The notes below the pieces were generated by a model, which was not told the origin of the DNA, did no database searches, and saw only the letters and a list, made by a program, of their open reading frames with translations. This document shows, in pieces, positions 15,726-23,487 of a stretch of DNA of 51,315 bases (positions within the stretch are counted from its first letter, which is position 1; each line of letters starts with the position of its first letter). The stretch comes from Alcaligenaceae bacterium (GTDB lineage Bacteria > Pseudomonadota > Gammaproteobacteria > Burkholderiales > Burkholderiaceae_B). The stretch is from assembly GCA_947378965.1 (NCBI GenBank), contig CANCMG010000019.1, positions 1 to 51,315 of the forward strand, written 5' to 3'. Both the position numbers and the translations under genes were made by a program.

Positions 15726-15732
15726 TTGAGCG

Positions 15733-15760
15733 TTGTAAATTTGACTGACTGCGGTATGAT
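15733..15760 (+). promoter_or_regulatory. Candidate sigma-70 promoter of the methyltransferase gene
   Basis: TTGTAA (15733-15738) and TATGAT (15755-15760) are 16 bases apart and lie 50 bases before ATG 15811. The hexamers are near consensus. No experiment or start site is known. Confidence 0.35.
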
Positions 15761-15810
15761 TTCTAAGGCTACCTTTGTCAGGCGGTTTCAGACTTCAATA
15801 AACGTCAAAA

Positions 15811-16848
15811 ATGAATGCTCCAGACCTAATATCTGAGTCAGACTATCAGTCTGCGAGGGCACGTCGTCTCTACCGTAGAGCACTCGTGACTGGCCGTATT
15901 GAAGTCCCTGCGGTTCCGAGCATGATTGACGAGTATGTCAAGATGTGCGACAAGGTATTCAACGCGACCGGTGTAATTTTTAACGAAGACGAGCTCGGTC
16001 ATCTTCGCAGCGTGCTTGTTGGCGAACTGGCAACGGCCTTCGCCGCCTCGGCACGCTCGGTCATTGTGATTACCTATGATTCTCCAGTGGGCTCAGTGAT
16101 GAACTATCATGTGAGGGCCGAGTGGAGCAGCCTTGAGGTTGAGTACGAGAAGTGGTTTGCCACAAGACAGCAGCCGTTCTTTGGCACTGAACCCGATGCA
16201 CGGGTGTGGAAGCTTGCCATGGCAGCCGCCCAACCAGAGCAATTTCCTATCTTGGACATTGGCGCAGGCACTGGTAGAAATTCGATACCGCTTGCGCGCC
16301 GTGGTCATCCACTTGATGCCGTCGAGTTGACCGGTAAGTTTGTGGACATCATTCGGCAGGATGCCCAAAAAGAGTCACTCAAACTGCGTGTCTTTCAGCA
16401 CGATATTTTTGATCGTTTGCCTGAGCTGCGCCAAGATTATCAACTCATCATTTTGACTGAGGTTGTGACAGACTTTCGCTCAATCGAACAACTTCGTAGC
16501 ATCTTCACCCTTGCCTCAACATCACTCGCCCCAGGAGGCTGTTTGGTTTTGAATGCCTTCCTTCCAAAGAACGGATACATACCAGATGAGGCAACGCGGC
16601 AACTCGGGCAACAGTTTTATTCGACGATATTTACTGATATGGATTTGTCCTCTGCACTAGAGGGGCTACCACTTAGTTTGATTTCGGATGAATCGGTTTA
16701 TGAGTATGAAAAAACCCATTTGCCAGCTGCAGCCTGGCCTCCAACGGGTTGGTACGAAGGTTGGATCACTGGGCGAGATGTTTTTGATGTGGAAAGAGAG
16801 CAGTCGCCAATCGAGTTGCGTTGGCTTGTCTATCAAAAATTTGCCTGA
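15811..16848 (+). CDS. Class I SAM-dependent methyltransferase
   Basis: A 345-residue cytoplasmic enzyme. An N-terminal helical region of about 145 residues (ARARRLYRRALVTGRIE) precedes the Rossmann fold. The SAM motif ILDIGAGTGRNSIPLARRGH is at about 148-167, with motif II acidic residue in LDAVELTGKFVD, motif III in RVFQHDIFDRL and motif IV LIILTEVVTDF. The long N-terminal region may select the substrate, which cannot be read from sequence. It runs convergently toward the second methyltransferase, with only nine bases between the stops. Its position beside a glycine-rich autotransporter suggests a role in modifying that protein or another surface component. Confidence 0.8.
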   Translation: MNAPDLISESDYQSARARRLYRRALVTGRIEVPAVPSMIDEYVKMCDKVFNATGVIFNEDELGHLRSVLVGELATAFAASARSVIVITYDSPVGSVMNYHVRAEWSSLEVEYEKWFATRQQPFFGTEPDARVWKLAMAAAQPEQFPILDIGAGTGRNSIPLARRGHPLDAVELTGKFVDIIRQDAQKESLKLRVFQHDIFDRLPELRQDYQLIILTEVVTDFRSIEQLRSIFTLASTSLAPGGCLVLNAFLPKNGYIPDEATRQLGQQFYSTIFTDMDLSSALEGLPLSLISDESVYEYEKTHLPAAAWPPTGWYEGWITGRDVFDVEREQSPIELRWLVYQKFA

Positions 16849-16857
16849 CTCAAGTTT

Positions 16858-18078
16858 TCACTCAATCTGCTTGCTTTCTAAGCCCATTGCCAAGAAGTCT
16901 AGTTGCCACAGTTTCTGAAACAGTGCTTTGCCTATCTCTTTCAGTTTTGAAGGACCATGATGCCTGAGAGACTCTGTGGCGCAGACTTGATCAATGATAT
17001 TGTTGATGGTTAGTTGCCCATTTACCCGACGTAAGAGTGCGGCCTCAAGATTGTCGAGCGTCGTGCTCCAATTGTGCCGCGAGAGTAGGTTGCCGTTTAA
17101 GGCACATCTGTATCTCAATGAAGGTACAAAATCGCCAAGTTTGTTTGACGAAAAATTAATTTCGTAGTTATCCTTCGGACGATCTTTACGGCAGGCCATA
17201 AAAAAATGACAGGCATTTTTAACATTGATTCGCTCCATCATTGACCACTGCTGCTGTTGCGGCAGACTAACGATTGACGAATAGAAGGCGTTCTCTGTAT
17301 CGGTTGGAAGATAGTAGGGGCTTTTTAAAAATAGATCTTGAAATTCAAGACCTGCAGAGCGCACCAGATCGATACAGTCGGGGATTGAATAGCTGCGGTC
17401 GCGTCCATGCAAAAACGTATCAACTAACCCTGCGTCGAATTGCAAATCGGGGGCAATGTTCATATAGCTTTTGATCGGATGATCAGGTGCCAGGGTGCCT
17501 AACATGTCTCTGATCAACAGGATTGACGCCTCATTTTGAGGCAGGTTTAAATCCCGAACGACGGTCTGCAGGATCTCTACACCAATACGTCCGTACTTTG
17601 CGTAGAGCATCAGAGCGATGACGCCATCGCGCCGCAAGCAAGTTGAGAGCGCTTGTATTCCTTTTTCGGGGTCGGCAAGATGGTGTAAGACGCCCGTAGA
17701 GATAATGAGATCAAAGTCGCGATCTAATTGGCGCACAGCTTCAATAGGAAGCAAGTGCAACTCAAGGTTTTTCAAGTTGTACTTATCTAGCAAATACCGA
17801 TGGTGACTGAGTGACGCCTGACTGACATCGATCGCTACAATTTTTGCCTGTGGATTGTTGTAGGCTATCACTGCTGCTTGATTCGTCCCACAGCCTGCGA
17901 CCAAGATATCTAAATCGGCTTTGTACTGAGCATTTGGCCAGAACATACTGTGAGCATGGCTGGGATCAAACCACTGCCAATTATTAACAAGCCACCCACG
18001 AAGATCAAGAATAGGTTGAGGATAAACCCACCGTTCGTATTGATCAGAAACGATATCTGCTAGAGGGTTCGTGTTCAT
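16858..18078 (-). CDS. Class I SAM methyltransferase co-transcribed with the autotransporter
   Basis: A 406-residue protein. N-terminal VSDQYERWVYPQPI resembles bacterial protein methyltransferases of the rickettsial PKMT type. SAM motif DILVAGCGTNQAA is at about 54-66, acidic motif II is AKIVAIDVSQASLSHHRYL, and motif IV is DLIISTGVLHHLADPEKGI. The C-terminal part (LLRRVNGQLTINNIIDQV) looks like a small PqqD-like or regulatory winged domain. The start lies only two bases after the stop of the autotransporter gene, so the pair is translationally coupled. Rickettsial enzymes methylate lysines of the OmpB autotransporter; an equivalent role here is inference. Methylation of another surface target is possible. 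Confidence 0.75.
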   Translation of the reverse strand: MNTNPLADIVSDQYERWVYPQPILDLRGWLVNNWQWFDPSHAHSMFWPNAQYKADLDILVAGCGTNQAAVIAYNNPQAKIVAIDVSQASLSHHRYLLDKYNLKNLELHLLPIEAVRQLDRDFDLIISTGVLHHLADPEKGIQALSTCLRRDGVIALMLYAKYGRIGVEILQTVVRDLNLPQNEASILLIRDMLGTLAPDHPIKSYMNIAPDLQFDAGLVDTFLHGRDRSYSIPDCIDLVRSAGLEFQDLFLKSPYYLPTDTENAFYSSIVSLPQQQQWSMMERINVKNACHFFMACRKDRPKDNYEINFSSNKLGDFVPSLRYRCALNGNLLSRHNWSTTLDNLEAALLRRVNGQLTINNIIDQVCATESLRHHGPSKLKEIGKALFQKLWQLDFLAMGLESKQIE

Positions 18079-18080
18079 TT

Positions 18081-21000
18081 TTAAAATTGGAGGCGAACCC
18101 CTACGTTGATCGTACCTAGAGTCTGACCGCTGCGTGCCTCTGCTGATAGTCCAGCATAGGCATAGGCGTTATCCGAAACCTTTGCCGTGCCGTACAGGCC
18201 AGCCTGAACAAAGGTTGCACCAGCATTCGGGGTTGTAATGTTTGTTCCAAATCCGCCCAGTGAGGCGTTAAGCGTTGGATTCAAAACACCTGAAGAGTCT
18301 GCACCAACAGCGACATAGGCGCGGTAGGTGTACTTCTCTGTCAAGGCATCATTTGCCTTAGAACCAGCCGCTAACCCCAACATGCCACGTACACCATTGC
18401 CGGTAAAGTGATTCACGTTCAAGGCGGTGACAGAGTTTCCTTCATTGACACCTGACTGTGTCACGATCTGCCATGTCACTCGTGCGAAAGGGGTCAAACG
18501 CAAGTTAGTCTCTAGATCAATTGGACGGCTCAGGCCTAAACTGATCAGTGCATCATTGCCGAGCACCGCCTTGCTCTTGAAGGCGTTAGCTCCTGTGGCG
18601 TCATTGCGAGACAAATCGCTAGAGTTCATGCCGATACTCGCCATGGCGTCGATGACGAATTCTTGAACAGGCATTTTGCCGTAGGCAAAGAGTGAGCCTT
18701 GCTGGATCGTGCCAGAACCGAAGCTTGGGTTCAGTGTCGTATTGGACAATGCCAAGCCACCACCGGCTCTCACACCGTTTGCAGCATAAAAGTCTGATCC
18801 AAATACTAATTGATATAGATTGCTGCTCCAACCACCCGAATAGTCGTCACTGCCTCGATTGCCCCTTTGATAGGCAAGCTCACCCCAGGCATTAGGATTG
18901 GAAAAGGCTGTTGACTCTGCTTTAGGGGTCACACTTGGATTTGAACTGACCGAGGCATTGGGTACACCACCTGACATCGCTGCGTTAGAGCGGGCCATCA
19001 TTGCCGTATTTTCGACGGGATTAGACATTGCTCCAGGCAAGCTCAGGCCCATTGTGTCACCCAGACGTGACATGACTGCCTGTTGTGCACGCTGAGCGGT
19101 TTGGGCGATGACGGCCACCGTCGCTGGGTAGACTTCGCCTGCCAGGGCTTGTGCTGTGGCTGCGATGCCAGAGGCGGTGGTCAGCCTTGACACGCCCGCC
19201 AGCAAAGTGTCTTGAGACGAGGTTGAAATACCAGTTTGATTGGCCAGCGCGATTTTATCAAGAGCTGAACCAACAGACTGTGCATTTTTATTACCCGAGG
19301 CTGCAGAGATCGTTGTCGGGTAAGAGCTTGGAATCACAGCGAGATCAATGCTGTTGCTGTTGTACAAGTTATTAAAAGACACAAACTGCGTACCAGCAGC
19401 CAGCCCGGCGGGTTGGGCCATCGCTGAGAAGCGACCTGAAATACCGCCCGTAGCAGTCAACATCCTGAACTGGTCACCCAGTTTTGGTACGTAAGGCGCT
19501 GAACCATAACCCGCTTCTGTTGCAGAGAACAGGTTCTGTAGCTGAGGCTTTAAGGTTGCCCCAGAGTGGATGACGACGTTGCCATCAACTTGTGTCGCTG
19601 AGTAATAGCCCGTGGTACCTGCAGGTGTTGAACTGCTGGCTTTTGTCGTGCCTGCGATATCTTCTTGAAAAGTCGAACCAGCGTTCAACGTGAGGTTTGA
19701 GCTCAACGACAGATAACCTGGCGAGTTACCCGGCTTTAACGTACCAGTAACAGTAACGGGGCCAGAAATGGTGCCTATCCCCATCAGTGTTGCGCCTGAA
19801 TTCACCACCACTGTACCGCTGCCTGTCGGTGAGTTACCCTGAACGGAGAGAATTCCAGAAGCAACTGTTGTACCGCCTGCATAGGAATTTAAGCCAGAGA
19901 TAACTGTTGTGCCCTGGCCGCTAAACGTCAAGCCCCCCAGACCGCTAAACACACCAGATAAAGTAGCGACACCGTTATTAGGCGAGGTGATCGTGCCACC
20001 CGCGGCGCTCACGGTGAAAGGCTGATTAGAGCGATCTCCGGTTGCAAGCGTGAGCGCACCACTCGCAAAAATGGGGTTTGCTGTCACACCGACAGAGGCC
20101 AAGGTAAAGGACCCGCCACTTGTCATATTTGGAAGTAGGCTGAGCGCCACCAACAGATCCCAATTGAGAGCCGAAGAATTGACCAGCGACCAACGGTAAT
20201 TGCCATACATACCACTGAGCGGGCCGAGGAAGGAGGCTGAAGTCACTCCTGTGAACACAGAGGAATAGGTTCCTGCGGTCAGTGTCGATGCCGCAACGCC
20301 ACTGATTTCACCCGCGTAAATACCAAAAGTTGTTGACCCAGTTGAGTTTGCAACGGCAAGTTGCCCGTATTGAGTCGGTGAGGCAACGATGATGTTGTAG
20401 TTAGTGGGTAGTGCACCTTGATAAGTTAAAGCCGTCGAACTTGGCAGGCTATTGTTTCCACCCTGAGCATTGATTAAGTTAATGATTGAGCCATTATTGA
20501 GAATTCCAGGCGCGCCGACGCCCGCAAATCCGGCGGCACCGTCATTTCCGGCAGACCCCCCCCATCCTTTAGCTCCGTCAGCACCCGCAACGCCCGCTGT
20601 CCCACCATTTCCACCTGCTCCACCAGAACCGCCTAGTGCACCAGCCCCACCATTTCCGCCCGCACCGCCTATTCCACCCGCACCCGCAGCCCCACCGCTG
20701 CCACCTTGAATGGCCCCGGTATTCACTAAAGTTTCGATCGTTGCTGAAACTGAAATGCTAATACCGGCACCTCCGTTTCCACCAGAACCACCAGCACCGC
20801 CATTGCCACCGTTGCCAGCCAAACCACCCTTGCCACCTTTGCCGCCATCACCGCCATTAGTGGCAATGCCGCCGGAGCCGCCATTGCCACCGTTGCCGCC
20901 AACTCCACCATTGCCACCGTTGCCGCCAACGCCACCTTTACCGCCATCACCACCCTTACCGCCAGCTCCACCTAAAATCGTGCCAGGGCTATTAAAAATA

Positions 21001-22142
21001 CCGACCGAGTCAGAAACCTGAACACCTGCCGCACCCGCGCCACCGTTACCACCCGTGGCACCTGTTCCGCCCCTGCCGCCGTTTGAGCCAACTTCACCAT
21101 GACCTGCCGCGCCACCAGCCCCACTGACCGCTGTCGAGCCTGAGCCACCGTTACCACCCTTGCCACCTGCTGCCCCGACGCCGCCTTGCCCATCACTGCT
21201 ACCGAGCCCAGCATCACCACCCTTACCGCCAGAACCACCCAAAATACTGCCCGAATTAGAGAATGAAGACATGACATTTGAAACGATTACACCAGAACCA
21301 CCTGCTCCGCCCCAGCCACTCGCGCCAGCCGAACCGCCGTTACCCCCAGAACCGCCAGCACTACCATTTGCTCCGTTAGGATTTTTACTAGCGCCGTCTG
21401 CCCCAGCGACTCCGTCGGCGCCGGCGCCACCGTTGCCGCCGTTACCAACGCCATAACCAGCGCCACCCGATCCACCTCCGATCAGCCCTTGATTGGCTAA
21501 CTGAGTGATTGAAGAGCCTGGGTTAGCGACCACACCAGCACCGCCCTTGCCACCCTCGCCACCGAGTCCACCCTTACCGCCATCGCCTGCCTGTATACCC
21601 CCGCCATAAGAACCACCCGCACCACCGTTACCGCCCGCTCCACCCATCGCACCATTGCCGGCAGCAATTTGTCCGTTATTGATTAAATTGCCAACGATTG
21701 ACAAGCCACCAACAAAGATTCCAGAACCGCCGGGCCCACCGCTGCCAGCATTGGTTCCGCCGCTGCCGATTAACCCCACAACGCCATCTGCTCCAGCCCC
21801 GCCCGCTCCACCGCTGAGGACTCCAGTTGTCACTGCATTCGTCAGTTCAGGGATATTGCTTGCTCCTATGACAACCAGGCCGGCAAAACCGCTTCCGCCA
21901 CCCAGTGCTCCAACACTACCAACCAGGGCTGTTGAATTGGTCTGGTTAGAGGACACGGCCGTATGTTCAAGCCCGTTTGATCCAGGCGGTGTTGCAAATA
22001 CCAGCGGGTTAGCTAACGTAAAAATAGAAGCGATTGCAAGAGATAGTTTCTTTTTCTTATAAAACGCTTGATTTTTCGGCATCGTAGAAAACTTTAAAAG
22101 TCGAGGGGCTGTGTCAGGTAGAAATTCGGAGCGGCGGCTCAT
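18081..22142 (-). CDS. Glycine-rich (PE_PGRS-like) autotransporter
   Basis: About 1353 residues. A basic-hydrophobic signal peptide (YKKKKLSLAIASIFTLANP, cleavage near VFATPPG) is followed by a passenger with about 500 residues of GGxGGxGG repeats containing many GGKGG and GGNGG units. Next come autotransporter-associated strand repeats (LTFSGQGTTVISGLNSYAGG and SGTVVVNSGATLMGIGTI). The C-terminal ~300 residues form the autotransporter barrel ending VGVRLQF with terminal Phe. Type V secretion would place the passenger on the cell surface. The start is uncertain: 22142 has a weak GGA site, while ATG 22082 gives the most conventional signal peptide. The repeat codons explain the long proline-rich frames on the other strand. 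Confidence 0.88.
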   Translation of the reverse strand: MSRRSEFLPDTAPRLLKFSTMPKNQAFYKKKKLSLAIASIFTLANPLVFATPPGSNGLEHTAVSSNQTNSTALVGSVGALGGGSGFAGLVVIGASNIPELTNAVTTGVLSGGAGGAGADGVVGLIGSGGTNAGSGGPGGSGIFVGGLSIVGNLINNGQIAAGNGAMGGAGGNGGAGGSYGGGIQAGDGGKGGLGGEGGKGGAGVVANPGSSITQLANQGLIGGGSGGAGYGVGNGGNGGAGADGVAGADGASKNPNGANGSAGGSGGNGGSAGASGWGGAGGSGVIVSNVMSSFSNSGSILGGSGGKGGDAGLGSSDGQGGVGAAGGKGGNGGSGSTAVSGAGGAAGHGEVGSNGGRGGTGATGGNGGAGAAGVQVSDSVGIFNSPGTILGGAGGKGGDGGKGGVGGNGGNGGVGGNGGNGGSGGIATNGGDGGKGGKGGLAGNGGNGGAGGSGGNGGAGISISVSATIETLVNTGAIQGGSGGAAGAGGIGGAGGNGGAGALGGSGGAGGNGGTAGVAGADGAKGWGGSAGNDGAAGFAGVGAPGILNNGSIINLINAQGGNNSLPSSTALTYQGALPTNYNIIVASPTQYGQLAVANSTGSTTFGIYAGEISGVAASTLTAGTYSSVFTGVTSASFLGPLSGMYGNYRWSLVNSSALNWDLLVALSLLPNMTSGGSFTLASVGVTANPIFASGALTLATGDRSNQPFTVSAAGGTITSPNNGVATLSGVFSGLGGLTFSGQGTTVISGLNSYAGGTTVASGILSVQGNSPTGSGTVVVNSGATLMGIGTISGPVTVTGTLKPGNSPGYLSLSSNLTLNAGSTFQEDIAGTTKASSSTPAGTTGYYSATQVDGNVVIHSGATLKPQLQNLFSATEAGYGSAPYVPKLGDQFRMLTATGGISGRFSAMAQPAGLAAGTQFVSFNNLYNSNSIDLAVIPSSYPTTISAASGNKNAQSVGSALDKIALANQTGISTSSQDTLLAGVSRLTTASGIAATAQALAGEVYPATVAVIAQTAQRAQQAVMSRLGDTMGLSLPGAMSNPVENTAMMARSNAAMSGGVPNASVSSNPSVTPKAESTAFSNPNAWGELAYQRGNRGSDDYSGGWSSNLYQLVFGSDFYAANGVRAGGGLALSNTTLNPSFGSGTIQQGSLFAYGKMPVQEFVIDAMASIGMNSSDLSRNDATGANAFKSKAVLGNDALISLGLSRPIDLETNLRLTPFARVTWQIVTQSGVNEGNSVTALNVNHFTGNGVRGMLGLAAGSKANDALTEKYTYRAYVAVGADSSGVLNPTLNASLGGFGTNITTPNAGATFVQAGLYGTAKVSDNAYAYAGLSAEARSGQTLGTINVGVRLQF

Positions 22143-22203
22143 GCAAAATCCATTCATTGAATGGTCATTTTTTAGTTGCGCGATGCCGTTCGTTAAATTC
22201 AAT

Positions 22204-22239
22204 GATGACTGATGTCATTACCGACTGATATCAGTCATC
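22204..22239. promoter_or_regulatory. Palindromic operator upstream of the autotransporter
   Basis: GATGACTGAT (22204-22213) is inverted at 22230-22239. Within this, GACTGATATCAGTC (22223-22236) is a perfect 14-bp palindrome, so ACTGAT occurs three times in two orientations. It lies about 60 bases before the longest plausible autotransporter start. It probably binds a dimeric regulator, identity unknown. Confidence 0.5.
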
Positions 22240-22524
22240 ACTGTCAATATTCAGCGGTTTTACTTAGTAAACTCAGCTTAAATCAACAGTCAAATAAGCG
22301 ATAAGTGTATGTTAATACTACTCAGATTGACAGCGAAAGCCAACCGCTATCATCCCCTGAAATTTAGAGAGGCTCACCACTGTTTGATCCGCACCTTGGG
22401 GCGATTTAAACATTCAACTCGCTCATCAAAGCTGCTGGCGCCTCTATACTTTCGCAAGGGGCTAATCCGTCACCGCATCGGTTACCCTAGCCGCAAACCA
22501 TCGGTCACATAAATTGAAACACAC
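22240..22524. other. Intergenic region between divergent surface genes
   Basis: This would hold the promoters for the leftward autotransporter and the rightward FkbM methyltransferase. An open frame at 22309-22512 shows no family features and a composition unlike its neighbours, so it is not called as a gene. No repeat or RNA was recognised. Confidence 0.35.
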
Positions 22525-23472
22525 ATGAAACGCTTCGCTAAGGTGATATCTTTATTTAGCTCGCGGGCGACTATGCGCTTGCCAAAAGAGCGCCTTGTTC
22601 AAACGAAAATTAACAAAAAACCATACAGCATCTCTTCAGACGACGATTACCTTGACCACGTTAAAGGCGAGTTCGAGCCCGAAATGGTCTCGCTTTTCAA
22701 ATCACTCATTCAACCCAATGACACGGTCTTGGATATCGGCGCAAATATCGGCTGTACCTCAATATTGTTTGGCGATCTTAGCCGCAAGGTCTACAGTTTT
22801 GAGCCGTCTTCTACTACGTACCGCTGGCTTGTTGAGAACGTGCAAAGAGCCAGGCTAAACAATGTTGAAACGATCAATCTCGGCCTGGGCAAAGAAGCAG
22901 GCACGTTTGACTTAACCTTTTCGCCAAATAACCGCTCTGGCGGTTTTGTGTCTAATTTAACAAGTGCCTCTGAAGGGCATCAAGTTGAACAAATCACCAT
23001 TGCAAAGGGCGATGACTTCATCCGTGAGCGTCAAATCGCTAAAGTTGATTTTATTAAGATCGATGTAGAAGGTTTTGAGCAGAGCGTCATCGAGGGGCTT
23101 GCTGCGACCATCGCGCGTGATCAGCCGATTGTCGCGCTCGAGCTGAATCACTGGTGCCTCAATGCGTTTCAGCGCACCTCGGTGCCAGATTTTTTTGATT
23201 TTCTTCGTAGCGTGTTTCCGTATTTGTATGCATTGGATATGCGTTATACCAGCCACCTGCGTGATCGACTTCAGCGAGAGCTGCTACCTTTTCTTTATGA
23301 CAAAAAAGATGCAAGAAATTTGCATGATCAAGATGCGGCCTACCACGTGATGTATCGCCACATCCTGCATGGCTCAAGTTACCCGACGTTGGTGGGGGCA
23401 TTCAAGCCCACACAACTCAATGCCCTGTCTTTAACGTTTGGCCTACAGCTTGCCGGGCGCGAGGGATACTAG
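22525..23472 (+). CDS. FkbM-family SAM methyltransferase
   Basis: A 315-residue protein. The SAM motif VLDIGANIGCTSILFGDLSR is at about 70-89, the acidic residue is in VYSFEPSSTTYRWL, and the family-specific IDFIKIDVEGFE-type element appears as VDFIKIDVEGFEQSVIEGL at about 173-191. FkbM enzymes typically O-methylate sugars or polyketides, in bacteria often capsular or LPS sugars. A C-terminal ~110-residue extension (FFDFLRSVFPYLYALDMRYT) is less conserved. The acyltransferase gene follows 15 bases later, so the two likely modify the same surface polysaccharide. The substrate is unknown. Confidence 0.85.
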   Translation: MKRFAKVISLFSSRATMRLPKERLVQTKINKKPYSISSDDDYLDHVKGEFEPEMVSLFKSLIQPNDTVLDIGANIGCTSILFGDLSRKVYSFEPSSTTYRWLVENVQRARLNNVETINLGLGKEAGTFDLTFSPNNRSGGFVSNLTSASEGHQVEQITIAKGDDFIRERQIAKVDFIKIDVEGFEQSVIEGLAATIARDQPIVALELNHWCLNAFQRTSVPDFFDFLRSVFPYLYALDMRYTSHLRDRLQRELLPFLYDKKDARNLHDQDAAYHVMYRHILHGSSYPTLVGAFKPTQLNALSLTFGLQLAGREGY

Positions 23473-23487
23473 CGCTACCTAAACGCC

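Noticed and set aside
15511-15810. A tyrosine-recombinase fragment on the minus strand (HTYLGMG-like)
   Set aside because: The apparent similarity is short, lacks the catalytic Arg-His-Arg-Tyr set, and the base-paired RNA structure explains the sequence better.
20470-21960. Short repeats in the autotransporter gene that could be mistaken for CRISPR or a minisatellite
   Set aside because: They are degenerate glycine codons in one coding frame, with no constant repeat or spacer length.
20470-22062. Several long proline-rich open frames on the plus strand opposite the autotransporter (20470-20709, 20710-21021, 21160-21456, 21655-22062)
   Set aside because: They are the complement of GGN-rich repeat codons, which contain no stop in that frame. 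They have no ribosome-binding sites and no family features.
22309-22512. 67-residue open frame upstream of the FkbM gene
   Set aside because: Composition is unlike its neighbours, there is no ribosome-binding site and no recognisable domain.
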